Shown: positions 12,425 to 23,593 of the stretch, piece after piece
How positions within the stretch are numbered: the stretch's first letter is position 1
Layout: every line of letters begins with the position of its first letter
From: Argentina anserina
Taxonomy: Eukaryota > Streptophyta > Magnoliopsida > Rosales > Rosaceae
Direction of reading: 5' to 3'
Assembly (NCBI RefSeq): GCF_933775445.1
Contig: NC_065873.1
Location: forward strand, 29,202,001 to 29,266,000
Length of the DNA: 64,000 nt
Translations under genes and position numbers: made by a program
Notes under the pieces: generated by a model
Databases searched by the model: none
Seen by the model: only the letters and a program-made list of their open reading frames with translations
Told to the model about the DNA's origin: nothing

Positions 12425-14976
12425 ATGGCGAAGCAGGCGAGCAGTGCTTGGATTATGCAGAAGAAGAAGAAATGGTCTCTGGTGGTTCTCGCATTGTTTT
12501 CTCTCTCCACCGCCATGGTTTTCTTGATGCGAACCGCTTTTGATTCTTCCTGCAACGCAAGTACCGCCGCTCGTTTTGAAGACGATGACAACCGAGCCGC
12601 GCCGGCGGCGGTTCGTCGGAACGACGCCGTTGCCGGCGAGCCGAGCGCCCTGCGGTTCATGAAGTCGAAGCTGGTGCTGTTGGTCTCACACGAGCTCTCT
12701 CTTTCCGGTAACAGTTTCGCTTTCTCTTATTTTCTTTGTGTTTCTGGAAAAGAGAAAAGTAAAAAGATGGAAACTTTTGGTGTGGTTAATTTATTTTTTT
12801 GTTTATGGTAAAAAAAAAAAGGGGGTCCATTGTTGTTGATGGAGTTGGCATTCTTGTTAAGAGGAGTGGGATCAGAGGTTGTTTGGATAACAAGCCAAAA
12901 GCCGCCGGAGTCCGACGAGGTGATTTACAGTTTGGAGAATAAAATGCTGGACAGAGGAGTACAGGTAATCTTGCTTTATCTGTAGTTTTGTCAATTCAAT
13001 TCGTCGGGGCAAAAATGTGTTACTTTGTCAATAGCTTTATGAACTTATGACTTTCGCAAAATTACGCTTGGTAGGTGCTGTCTGCAAAGGGTCAGAAGGC
13101 TATAGACACAGCACTTAAGGCTGATTTGGTTGTTTTGAATACTGCTGTTGCTGGAAAATGGCTGGATGCTGTGCTCAAGGAGAATGTACCTCGGGTTCTA
13201 CCTAAGGTGTTGTGGTGGATTCATGAAATGCGAGGGCATTATTTCAAAATGGAGTATGTTAAGCATCTCCCTTTTGTTGCAGGTGCCATGATTGATTCAC
13301 ATACGACAGCAGAGTATTGGAAGACTAGGACTCGGGAACGTTTAGGGTGAGAAAGAATCGCATGATTACATGCATCTTAGTTTGTTTCGTCAGTGTTATA
13401 TTAGCGGTGATATTGGATTTTGATATAGTCTGATTGTGACTTGCAGGATTAAAATGCCTAATACATATGTTGTGCACCTTGGAAATAGTAAGGAGTTAAT
13501 GGAAGTTGCAGAAGATAGTGTATCCAGGAGGGTCCTCCGTGAACATGTCAGAGAATCTCTTGGAGTGCGGAGTGAAGATCTACTCTTTGCCATCATAAAT
13601 AGTAAGCTTCTTTTTTCTTTACATAAATTTCTATTTGTACGCAATCGGATTACAGTGAGAGATTATAGTTTAAATCCTTGCTATTCAATTACATCTGTTA
13701 TTATAGCATCAGTTTGCCTTTGACCTCTTCAGGGGAGTGTTAATATAAAACAAAACTGAACCCATATTGTTTTTGATTGAGGCCAACTAAGAATTACAAA
13801 CACTTATTCTCTTCCGGAAGTTCACATTTTTATTTGGTGAAAGATTGCTTTTGTGGTTTGAGGCTGTAGTACTTCCCGATTGAACTTAAACTCTTTCTTT
13901 ACAATCCCTTTGTTTAAGATTTTTTCATCAGTTCCCTATCTTAAATGTGTAGAATTGTACCTACGCCATTATGCTTTGCATTGCATCAGTGAGCCATACA
14001 CAGATATTCTACCAATATGTTACTTGTTCACTTCTCTGTTTATCTAAGCACAACTCAGTTTCATGCATTGTGCATGACTATTGCATTCAGAAAAAAAAAT
14101 TGATGATTTAATGTAGGTGTATCACGTGGGAAAGGTCAGGACCTATTTCTTCGCGCTTTTCATGAAAGTCTGCAAATTGTTAAGGAGAAGAAATTGCAAG
14201 TGCCATCTATGCATGCAGTAATAGTAGGAAGTGACATGGATAAGCAGACTAAATTTGAAACGGAGCTGCGTAATTTTGTGATAGAGAAAAAGCTTCAGGA
14301 TTGTGTTCACTTTGTGAACAAAACCCTGACTGTAGCTCCTTATCTGGCTTCTATTGACGTTCTTGTTCAGAATTCTCAGGTAGGTTCCACTCAAGTCAGC
14401 AACTTTTGTTGGAGATGATATCTTGCTGGGTAGTTTTTATTTGAGATTAAGTATCTTAGAGCTTAACTTTATAATCATGTGTAGGCTCGAGGAGAGTGCT
14501 TTGGAAGGATAACTATTGAAGCAATGGCCTTTCAGCTGCCTGTACTGGTTTGTTCTTTACTACACAATCATACTTGGTCTTCCGGTGTATGATCTACCTG
14601 TATTAGTGTGCAAAAATCATGCTTATGTCCTCTAGTTGTCTTATCAATGTATTTTGTTGGTAGATTACATTAACAGGATCCAAGTAATTTTACTTTTCTT
14701 TCTTGTGAATCACTCCAGGGGACAGCAGCTGGGGGCACCATGGAGATTGTAGTGAATGGCACGACCGGACTGCTGCATCCTGTTGGTAAAGAAGGTGTAT
14801 CATCCCTAACAAACAACATTGTGAAACTGGCCACACATATAGAGAGGAGATTGACAATGGGCAAGAAGGGATATGAGAGAGTCAAAGAAAGATTTTTGGA
14901 ACCGCACATGGTGCAAAGGATCGCTTTGGTTTTAAAGGAGGTATTGCAGAATGCAAAGAGCCATGCCAATTCTTGA
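12425..14976 (+). CDS. Glycosyltransferase family 4 (GT-B) membrane protein
   Basis: A GT-B fold, GT4-type transferase anchored as a type II membrane protein, probably in the Golgi; donor and acceptor cannot be told from sequence. Seven exons: 12425-12707, 12822-12964, 13075-13346, 13447-13601, 14117-14379, 14485-14547, 14719-14976; 478 aa, all phases consistent. A Lys-rich cytosolic start (MQKKKKW) is followed by one hydrophobic anchor at residues ~17-37. The N-terminal Rossmann part contains LVLLVSHELSLSGGPLLLMELA. The C-terminal GT4 part has SVSRGKGQDLFLRAF, the E-x7-E type block RGECFGRITIEAMAFQLPVL and GTAAGGTMEIV. Acceptor of exon 2 directly follows a run of eleven A residues. It resembles Arabidopsis At1g75420/At1g19710 as I recall them. 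Confidence 0.9.
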
Positions 14977-15201
14977 TTTGCAGGAGCACAATATTGATAA
15001 AATATTTCGCTCCCCTCCAATTCTTGACGAAGAATGTGCTGCATCATTTTGTAAGTCATTTATATCATATGTAGCAAGATATGGTAAATAGAGAAAGTGA
15101 TACTGATACCAAGAAATCATGTACGGTCGTTGAGTTGCTAAATGTTTATTTATCAATGGTGTACATACAGTTTTGCAAATGTAAAAATTTGTCTCAGTCA
15201 T

Positions 15202-16595
15202 TCAATTTTCACCATTATGATTGATGTCAGTCTTCTTCGTTGCAGTAGTAGTCCTCTTGGTCAATTTATATATCACCATTCGTGCAATCTTGTAGAACCA
15301 GAAAACACTCACCAGCTGCAGTCCAGCAGCCATTCCCTGTTGATCATAGACAATTTATTCAACATCTTAAAATACATGCAAAGTTACTTTGAGGCGTCAG
15401 CCTATAACTATTACTGCTGTGTTGTTAGGTTCGGTTGTTTATAATGCGAACCTTAATGAGCAAAGGATTGTGAGCAGATAGTGTTACATAGGTGAGATAA
15501 GGTCCGACTCCCATCCTTGCAACGGAGAATATAGCTGCAAATAAAATCTACACACAAACATGAAAAAGGAAATTCAGATTAGCTTCTGTTTCTGCAATAC
15601 GAAAGTTTACAGCATTGTTAAGTCTGTTTGAGATATTAGCATACATCTGCTGCTAAGTTTATATCAGTGTCCCTGTAACCAAGCTCTTTGAGAATCTCCC
15701 TCAAGTGGAGGAAAGGACTAGAGACCTCCGTTATCCACAGTGCTGCTACCATCTCTGATCCACACTATAATGAGCCCAACAAAATGTACTATTAGTGGTG
15801 AAAAGATAAAATTTTGATGTTTTCTTCAAAGTTAAACTGATTTATACCAATTTCCCATACTGATAAGTGATAACTAACTATATAAAATGGTAGGATCTTT
15901 CAAAAAAATAATGGTAGGATGACTAGGACCAACTCTGTATGGTTTTTCAACAGCTCCCCATGGAGTTGTCTCTTTCTCTGCAGAGGGTAAAGGACATCAG
16001 TAATCCATCATAATCAAAAATTAATGTTACTACATTATTGCTACTAATGTACTCGGACTAAAAAAAATACAAAGTACTTGCTCAAATCTAGGATAAAAAA
16101 TGGTAATCAAGTTTGGAAAATGGTCAGAGTACTAACCCTTCGGTATGAAAGGCCTGCTCCAATTCCAACAATGCTCACCAGATGGTGGAAGAAATTGTCA
16201 AGACTGATTTGCTTGTCAAAGAGGCAACAGATGAGGTCATAGATGAGATAGGAAAGGCTCACTGCTAGTGCCTTCATCTGCACCAAAAACCTCAAAAGTT
16301 AATTTAGCTAACCAAGTTCAGAAACAAACCATTACAGACACAGATTAATCTTCATGAAACTTTACTGAAAAACCTGCTGAGGAGAAGACTGAGCAGCCAG
16401 AGGACAAACTGGGCAGCTCCAGTATTCCACGGAGAGTGAAGCTAGGGTTACAGCAATTGTTGCATGGATTGTCGAAACAAGGCGGTTGCAGAATCCGAAT
16501 GATCTCTTTGGACACATTTTTCTGATGAATAGAAATGCTGTTGTCCATGATATAACTCCCAACACTACAAGACTTGTAACTCCATGCTCTTCCAT
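15202..16595 (-). CDS. TLC-domain multi-pass membrane protein (TMEM136/TLCD-like)
   Basis: A TRAM/LAG1/CLN8-domain membrane protein, of the short plant type without a homeobox or ceramide synthase motif; function unknown, presumably in endomembrane lipid handling. Five exons (high to low): 16374-16595, 16137-16277, 15645-15764, 15452-15547, 15202-15336; 237 aa. The TLC core includes YDLICCLFDK, FFHHLVSIVGIGAGLSYRR and GSEMVAALWITEVSSPFLHL, and ends with hydrophobic GLQLVSVFWFYKIARMV and a Lys/Thr-rich tail. Start chosen at MEEHG (16595); an in-frame ATG at 16619 would add eight residues (MCPKRSIK). A 19-bp direct repeat brackets the N-terminal coding part. Convergent with the GT4 gene, 225 bp apart. 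Confidence 0.85.
15886..15920. repeat. Micro-insertion: 13 nt with A-run between 11-bp direct repeats
   Basis: AATGGTAGGAT occurs at 15886-15896 and 15910-15920 with CTTTCAAAAAAAT between. It sits in intron 2 of the TLC gene (plus-strand coordinates). Confidence 0.75.
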
Positions 16596-17060
16596 CTTAA
16601 TTGATCTCTTTGGACACATTCTTCTTCTTCTTCTTCTACTCCTGAAGCTTATAACCTGGTTTTCTGGGACTGTGTCAAATCAATGAGCCTAGTTAAGGAA
16701 GAAAACGAGAGGAGAGAGAGGTATGTATGCTCACTATAGTTGAACCTCATTTAATTTCGGAGCTAGATGTGGGTGAGGGTAGGTTAGTTGTGCAATCAAG
16801 AATTCAAGGTTTATATATGAGTCGATAATCTACACCAAACTTCTAATATATCTAATAACTACCCGAAAACAAGAACTGATTGGTTTATTTGCAGCATTCT
16901 GTTTGAAATTTGAATCACGCATGTGTGCTGACAGGAACACATATCATCATCAACTTTGTTTATTTCTCTTTTCTTGGTCAATCCTCAATATTATACGTTA
17001 ATCAAAGAAGAACCACAGCCATGTTTCTTTCCCCTTCCATCAATAATTTGGCAAAGAAAA

Positions 17061-17099
17061 ATATAAACTCATTACCAAAAAAAACATATATATAAACTC
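17061..17099. repeat. Micro-insertion: 19 nt with A-run between 10-bp direct repeats
   Basis: ATATAAACTC at 17061-17070 and 17090-17099 flank ATTACCAAAAAAAACATAT. The core ATTACCAAAAAAAA also occurs in the filler at 33563-33582. Confidence 0.75.
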
Positions 17100-17468
17100 T
17101 TAGAATAAGTGTGTTAGTTGACAAATCAATTATTTTTGATTCCTTCATATCATTTTTGTTCTAAAGAAAATTGTCACTCACCACAAACAAATCAATAGTC
17201 AAACTATAAGGTGGTCGACAAAAAAACTTAGCCCTCATGATAAACCTTTGAGGTAGGAAATCAAGAAATGAGAATCGACTCAAGAATATAGTGATCAATA
17301 AAAGTTTTGAGGTAGCTGAGTCTTGTAGCGGAGACTTTCATCCAAGCAGAACATTTAGATGAATAATTCTTTGTTGGATAGGATGACTTTTTACTAGTTT
17401 AATTTGTTCATATTTGTGTGAAAGCTCAATAAGCACTGCCTTTCAGGTTTGAGACATTTACCCATTGA

Positions 17469-17522
17469 GGAATGTAAAATGCTTTTTTCTTTTTATCCGG
17501 AAATTAAAAGGAATGTAAATTG
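17469..17522. repeat. Micro-insertion: 28 nt, T-rich start, between 13-bp direct repeats
   Basis: GGAATGTAAAATG at 17469-17481 and GGAATGTAAATTG at 17510-17522 (one mismatch) flank a filler beginning CTTTTTTCTTTTTATCCGG, i.e. reverse orientation of an A-tailed sequence. Confidence 0.65.
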
Positions 17523-17627
17523 TAAAAAAGTAAAAATGGTTGCCTTGTAAAACTTACTAACTTGGACTTTGGAGTTTGGAGTAAGTAACAGTTGCTATCT
17601 CAGCTCAATCGCCTCACTATCTCTCGG

Positions 17628-19637
17628 ATGGAGTTGTGTCGAATTTCGGGTCAATCGGCATTCAAATCGGGTCACCTGCCCCGGAACTCCGCCACCCGAA
17701 TGACCGGCTCACCTGAAGTAAAATCTCCGAACCGGATATTCATCGCCGGGATGGGTTTCGTCGGAAAGGCCTTGGCGATTGACCTCAAGAAACAGGGATG
17801 GTAATGTTTGCTCTGAACTCAATTTCATATTCAGGGTTTAGGGTTTAGCTAAAGCTCAAGTCTTTGAATTGTTAGGGGTGTCTCTGGGACATGTACAAGC
17901 ATTACCAAGAAGAAGAAACTTGAGGAAGAAATGGGCTTTGATATGTACCTCTTTGATGCATATGAACCAGAGTTGGTCAAATTTTCATTTCTTGTTTCAT
18001 TGAGATAATGATGAACTTTTACAAAGTTTGTTTCTTTTTGCTTATTTTGGGTACCCAATGTTGTTTATTTGTGCAGTGTGGCCACCATTGATGTTATGAA
18101 GTTCCATACTCACGCGGTTGTCTCAATCCCTCCAATTCCTGGTGTTGGTGATCCGGTACGATATTGATAAGTGCTTCTTTAATGTGTGTGTAAAGCTGTT
18201 TCAAATGTATTTAGTGTCAGTTCTTTAGCTTCAACTGATGGTGATTGTTGTGTCCTAGATGCTGCAACATGAACAACTTCTAAAGAAAGCACTTTTGGGT
18301 GGAAATCTTCAGTGGCTCTGTTATTTGTCCTCAACTAGTATGTCTTCATTTCGCGATGATTCAGTTTATCGATCGTTTTAGTTTTAGCTTATTGGAAATA
18401 GTTTTCTGGACGATCTAGCATTGTGATTTTTGTCTAAGTAATGCAATCTGGTATATTTATCTCCACTATCCCTCAAATGTGTTCATAGTTTTAGTTTTGA
18501 CAATGTGGAATTTCTTCTGTTAGGTGTATATGGAGATTGTGGAGGGGCATGGGTTGATGAGGAGTAAGTGAGTACGTGTTGAATTGGTTGGTGTGGAAAT
18601 TATTTTATGGGCAATATCAACAGTTACTGAATCGTTACGTATCATGTGGTAGTTATCCCACTAACCCGACAAGGGAGGTAGGAAAATTAAGGTTAGCTGC
18701 TGAGAAAGGATGGTTACACTTGGGGCAGAGTTTGGGCCTCTCAACCAAAGTATTTCGGCTTGGAGGTATCTATGGTCCTGGTAGAAGGTTGTGATTGATG
18801 CTACTGCTGTATGAACAAAATAGCCTTTCCTTTTCGTTCTTTATGTGATCAATAGTAATAATAGGAACTTTTCTCATGTTCTCATAGAAATGTTGAGAAG
18901 TGCTCCTTTAGTAATACAAAAATGATTGTCTGCCTGCAAGGCTAGGAGGATTTCGAATTTTTTTATTTTACTGTGACATTTCTTGCTGGCAGATTTAGAT
19001 TTCCTCTCTCTCATTCTAAAAGATTTATAAAATGTTTCCTGCTACAGTGCTGTTGACACCATAATCAAGCAGGAAACGTTATCAAAAACTCAGAGAATGA
19101 GGGGAGATAAGCAGTTCACATCAAGGATTCATGTCGAGGACATTTGTCAAGCCATTAAGGCCAGTATCTGCGCATCTTCTTCCAAAAGGTCTTTATTGTT
19201 CATACTGGTTTTTATTTTAACCTATCTAATATTTCACCATGCAACTTTCATACATAGCATATATATGTATATAAAATTCCGTTGCACACTTTGATGTGTA
19301 TATAATAGTCTTATGTTACCATAATGTACTGTTTTCACTGGTTTCTTAAATTACTTTCAGGGAAATTTACAATATCGTTGATGATGACCCAGCCCCGAGG
19401 GAAGCAGTGTTCGAGTATGCAAGATACTTGGTTGACAAAAAGTGGCCAGGCTGGATCAAACATTCTTCTAAACAAAGAGAATCTACAGCAACTGTTATGA
19501 AAGATGGTTTGTTAGGTGAGAAGAGAGTTTGCAATGCTCATTTGAAAAATGAACTAGGAGTCAGGCTTCTTCATCCTAGTTATAGATCTGGATTACAGAG
19601 TATTATTGACCAAATGGATAAACCGTTTGCAACATAG
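17628..19637 (+). CDS. NAD(P)-binding Rossmann epimerase-like gene with frame break at exon 2/3
   Basis: An extended short-chain dehydrogenase/epimerase-type protein; substrate unknown. Exons: 17628-17800, 17876-17975, 18070s (start after CAG, beginning TGTGGCC)-18155, 18259-18337, 18524-18563, 18653-18787, 19048-19188, 19361-19637. Motifs: nucleotide-binding IAGMGFVGKALA, HAVVSIPPIPGVGDP, active-site-like CYLSSTSVYGDCGGAW, RLGGIYGPGRR, RIHVEDICQAI and EIYNIVDDDPAPR. Every junction is in frame except exon 2 to 3: exon 2 ends in phase 0 at the donor GTCAAA, whereas exon 3 needs phase 2 to read VATIDVMKFHTH. Two bases (for example AG before the donor) seem to be missing, or a donor at 17945 (AT|GTACCT) is used and about ten residues are skipped. 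The gene may be a damaged allele. Resembles At1g19690. Confidence 0.8.
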
Positions 19638-19934
19638 TGAATTTGTTTATGATAGTGGATTCAAAATAAAACAAAGGATTTCAGTCAAGCTGTAGCTTTG
19701 ATCAACTGAAGTAACCCAGTCTCATGTTAACATGAATCGTGAAGTATAGCAGCTGATGCATGTTGTTACTAATCTTAAGCTTTTCCAAATCCCTTTTCTT
19801 TCAACTGTTATCGACATCTTTTTTTCTGTGTACATAATGCAATTCAAGCATGAATATAAAGATAAATCATGATATTACAGGTCAGAATAATTACATACAG
19901 GGTATGTACGTCATCAAACATAAATCGAAATTTA

Positions 19935-20510
19935 TCAAAACCATCCATCATTATGCCCATTATCATCATCATTTGCATAGTAAGACTCATCCTCTTCATT
20001 GTACTGATCTTCATGCTCGTACTCAAGATTGTCGTCGTAGCCTTGTTCGTCTTGAGCCTCTTCACTGTGCCCTGTACTGGTGACTTTCTCACTACGACCC
20101 AAACCTTCCTCAAATCCGCATTCCTCTTCGTTTACGACATCATAGTTGATTTTCGAACTCCGTCTTTTCACGTCCGGTGCAAGATTACTGCCCCCGTCCT
20201 TCGATTTCTTTGTGTTAGCCGTCGAGTTGGTAGAAGTTTTGGTTGCCTTTCTCCGAGGACCGGCTTCATTGGCTTTACTGCCTCTTTTTCTTTTACTTCT
20301 CTCCTCCACATAATCTCTGTTCATTGCTTCCCAGAGTATGGTTTTATAGATTGCCTCCTCCTTGGTTAACAGGTATGGAGAAATCTCGGCGTCATCAATC
20401 TCAGAAAGGCTTTCTGAGACATGATCACTACTATCTGAATCTGATGTACTTGAGCCCTTATCATCAGCTTGTTGCTGTTGCCTCGCCTTGGATCGCTTTC
20501 GGAATGCCAT
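19935..20510 (-). CDS. Stand-alone Brf1-like TBP-binding C-terminal protein
   Basis: Single-exon, 191 aa. Residues ~33-70 (LSEIDDAEISPYLLTKEEAI, then YKTILWEAMNRDYVEE) match the TBP-binding homology block of Brf1, the TFIIIB subunit of RNA polymerase III, and residues ~115-130 carry the second Brf1-like block RRSSKINYDVV. The zinc ribbon and the two cyclin folds that make up the N-terminal half of Brf1 are absent, and no upstream exon is seen. The N terminus is basic and Gln-rich; the C-terminal 50 residues are very acidic with many Asp, Glu, Asn and Tyr. It could bind TBP without recruiting Pol III, or be a partial retrocopy that kept an open frame. TATATATAA lies about 80 bp upstream of the ATG. 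Divergent to TIC20. Confidence 0.78.
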   Translation of the reverse strand: MAFRKRSKARQQQQADDKGSSTSDSDSSDHVSESLSEIDDAEISPYLLTKEEAIYKTILWEAMNRDYVEERSKRKRGSKANEAGPRRKATKTSTNSTANTKKSKDGGSNLAPDVKRRSSKINYDVVNEEECGFEEGLGRSEKVTSTGHSEEAQDEQGYDDNLEYEHEDQYNEEDESYYANDDDNGHNDGWF

Positions 20511-21199
20511 TGATTCCCTTCTTAATTCTTCTCTTCGAATAGAGTGAAACGAAATTGGATTTCAATTACAACAAACCCACTCCCCCTCATTATATATAAA
20601 CCCGAACCTGAATAGGAAAACACCGACCGACTTAGGAAACATAATTCAGTTCTAGTAAATTAAATTGATTTATTAGCTCACTATTACGCTCCACGATACA
20701 ATGGTTTGACCTATTCGGCCCACTTATTAAGTTGGGCTTTAGGCCCATATCAGACGGCCTGCTTTTGTCTCTCTCTCTAGTCTTAGACTCTTAGCTCTAA
20801 TTCAGATACGGTGGCTCTCAGTCTTTAGTGTCATCTCTCCCAACAAGAAATTGGCTGCGGAAAACCCTAAATTGATCGAGCTGGAGCAGTGGAGCTCTCG
20901 TAGTAGCTACTCCGGCTTTGTATCACCAAAAGGTAGCTCCTTTCTTCATTTCCAACATGAATTTAGAGATTGGGTTGCGCTCAATTTCATTTCTCTTAGC
21001 ATTGTTGATATCCAAAAGCTGAGTTATGATTAGGTTTCTGAGTTCTTAGCCTTTTTGGTCTGTAATTGATGTAAAGATTCGAACTTTACGGTTCATTTGG
21101 TTTCTGCGTTTGTTCTTGTTAATTTTACATTAGTTAACTTTCTGTGCTTTACGAGTTTTTTTCACTTATGAGATTTGGGTTTGCATTAGGTACTTGGCT
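20511..21199. promoter_or_regulatory. Divergent promoter, Brf1-like and TIC20 genes, plus TIC20 leader intron
   Basis: Contains a TATATATA box for the minus-strand gene (~20,590) and site II motifs (listed separately). The TIC20 leader appears to be spliced: a non-coding exon ends at 20932 (AAAAG|GTAGCT) and the next begins at 21190 after ATTAG. The leader carries an AAAACCCTAAA telo-box-like motif near 20,860. Confidence 0.55.
20717..20747. promoter_or_regulatory. Cluster of site II (TGGGCY) elements
   Basis: Three TGGGCY-type motifs in both orientations: GGCCCA at 20718, TGGGCT at 20733 and GGCCCA at 20742. Such clusters with a downstream telo-box are typical of promoters of plant housekeeping and organelle-biogenesis genes, which suits TIC20. 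Confidence 0.6.
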
Positions 21200-22280
21200 A
21201 TGATTCCAAATGCGTGTGCTAGACCCAGTGGGTTAGGCTCTGTGAATTCGGGAGTATGTAAGCCGTCGATATGCAGTAGCCCTGTGTTGTCATGTGTTCC
21301 TCGTTTTCGGAGCAAGAGTGCTTCTCAATGCATCAGTTCATGGAGTTCTCATCAGAAAGGTTAGCCTTATCCTGGTCGAATACGACACTGTGAATGATTT
21401 AGTCATGTTTCATTGTGCTTGTGTTTTGTGTAGTTTTAGTTCTTATATGTCTTGTCTTTCTCAATTTAAGGCATCATTCTCTGAAATTGCTCCACCCACA
21501 TTACACTTGACATTTACTCAAACAATCACATATTTTGTTGAATAGACTTATCAGAAAACTAGGACAGTGATTTGCCATCTCGTGCTAATACATATGGTGA
21601 GTGCTTGATTTGATTCTGCATAGTACTGTATGTTGGTTGTAGCTATGCCACTTGTGCATCCTTGTGCTGCATCAAGCCCATTTTTCAGTGGGGATCAAGG
21701 CAGCCTTCTACGCACCATCCCCACATTGCAAAGGCGAGGCAGATCTAGTATGGCTCCTCAAGCGTCTAAGGATGTCCCATACAGTTTTCGGTTCCCTCCC
21801 ATGATGAAGAAGCCAAAGTGGTGGTGGAGGACATTAGCATGTCTCCCTTACTTGATGCCCCTACACGAGACATGGATGTATGCTGAGACAGCCTATCACT
21901 TGCACCCGTTCCTGGAAGACTTTGAGTTCTTCACATACCCTTTCCTTGGCGCGATTGGGAGCTTGCCCAGCTGGTTTTTGATGGCATACTTTTTCGTTGC
22001 ATATCTTGGAATTGTGAGGAGAAAGGAGTGGCCTCACTTCTTCAGATTTCATGTAGTGATGGGCATGCTTCTGGAGATTGCCTTGCAAGTAATAGGGACT
22101 GTGAGCCGTTGGATGCCACTTGCTGTTTACTGGGGCAAATTCGGGATGCACTTTTGGACAGCCGTTGCATTTGCTTACCTATTTACAGTGTTGGAGTGCA
22201 TACGCTGTGCTCTTGCCGGTATGTACGCTGATATCCCATTTGTTTGTGATGCTGCATATATTCAAATTCCCTATGACTAA
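21200..22280 (+). CDS. TIC20-I: Chloroplast inner-envelope protein import channel TIC20-I
   Basis: Core subunit of the TIC translocon, through which precursors cross the inner chloroplast envelope. Two coding exons, 21200-21359 and 21643-22280, joined in frame (CAG AAA G|CT ATG), 265 aa. Residues 1-~100 are Ser/Arg-rich, fitting a transit peptide. The mature part begins near SKDVPYSFRFPPMMKKPKWW and shows four hydrophobic segments: LACLPYLMPLHETWMY, TYPFLGAIGSLPSWFLMAYF, FHVVMGMLLEIALQVIG and HFWTAVAFAYLFTVLECIRC. It ends AGMYADIPFVCDAAYIQIPYD-type, matching what I recall of Arabidopsis TIC20-I almost residue for residue. An ATG at 21630 lies inside the intron and is not the start. Confidence 0.96.
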
Positions 22281-23588
22281 TAGGTCAAAGGAAAGCATAT
22301 ATAGGAGTAAAATCAGCTGTCTTTCCATCTGTTTGAATTTCGTTGTAAGAGAGGAATCTTGTTAGCAGAAGTGATTTTTGTTCTGAAACAGCGTTTGTGT
22401 AGAGGTTGCAATTGGATATGTCGCATTTGTGTTGTAGCTGAATTCTCACCAAGGTGGTGTTTGCTAATTCCATTGCTGTTAATCAGATTTGTAGTTTCAA
22501 CTTTCAAATGCTAATGTTCTGCTGTTGTGTGGTTAAGAAACTCAAAGGAAATGGTACTATAGGTGGTACGGAGGTCAGTCTGATATGCATTTAAATAGTT
22601 AAGCAAGCTTCCTAATAATTGTTTAGATAAACACCATGCCCGTATAACAGTTTTACCCCTGAAACCTACCGGTGCGGTGTTGGGTTTGGGCCTGATAGTA
22701 GATATGTGCAGATGCCCATTCAAAAGCGGATAAGAAACTTGAGGCATGTTTCTGGATAGCTTAAAATGGAATTGTGGATGGATGACTTGAAACCTTGAAT
22801 GATGTTAACTCTACCTATTACAATCATTTTAATTGAATTAACAATGGCTGCAAAGTAGATAATGTGAGGTGAGCCCTCTGTGTTCTAGTCTTCAATCATG
22901 GTGAGCTGCTCCAATGTCATTTTCTTCGACATAATATAAGTGGAATGTCACTTCTGAAAACTAGTAAACTATATATAGGGCTGATGTAACACTAGCACAT
23001 TATGTTATTGCAGGCTCAGAGACATTTGGAGGCGAAATGTTTAATTTTTATTTGGTGATCAGGCGCTCATGCATGTCATCATACGATGAAAACTACTATA
23101 GAACTACTATAAATTTTTCAACAAAGCCTACCATTTGATTGTTGCTTTCAAATATAAGAATGACGACCTAAAACACACTTGAGTAAGTGTGTAGTATATT
23201 GTATATACCATCACAACCTTTCCCCAATACGTAAAGCCATTCACTATAAACAATTACTAGCTAAGCTTCCCACTACACTTAAAGCCCGATATTGATAGAG
23301 ATCGAAAACGACACCATGATGCAAGTGCAGGCAGTGTAGCTCACTGCGTTTTCGTTTCATATCTGATAAGGTGAGTTACTTTCATCATCATCTTCCTCAT
23401 TACATTGTTTAAGCTCAACTTTCAAACTTTATACCATTAGCACCCGACTTATGGACTCAATACAACAAACATGGAAAATGCATTACTCTTGATTTCATCA
23501 TCCTTCGCTTCCTTTTTTGCATTAATCAAAGATACTCTACCTAATTTACCCACTTCTCCCACCTTTCTTTGAGATATGATTATTGGTT
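22281..23588. other. Intergenic region downstream of TIC20
   Basis: AT-rich; the first ~250 bp should be the TIC20 3' UTR. I see no coding exon, RNA gene or clear repeat boundary. Confidence 0.5.
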
Positions 23589-23593
23589 ACTAC

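Larger units (their letters stand above)
16596..17627. promoter_or_regulatory. Divergent region between TLC and Rossmann genes
   Basis: About 1 kb without a coding exon, holding the promoters of two divergent genes. A short CTT microsatellite (16,620-16,638) lies in the TLC leader. Two micro-insertion scars (17061-17099, 17469-17522) are listed separately. Confidence 0.5.

Noticed and set aside
19869..20369. 166-codon plus-strand frame opposite the Brf1-like gene
   Set aside because: Hydrophobic shadow of the acidic Brf1-like ORF; the minus-strand frame has recognisable Brf1 blocks.
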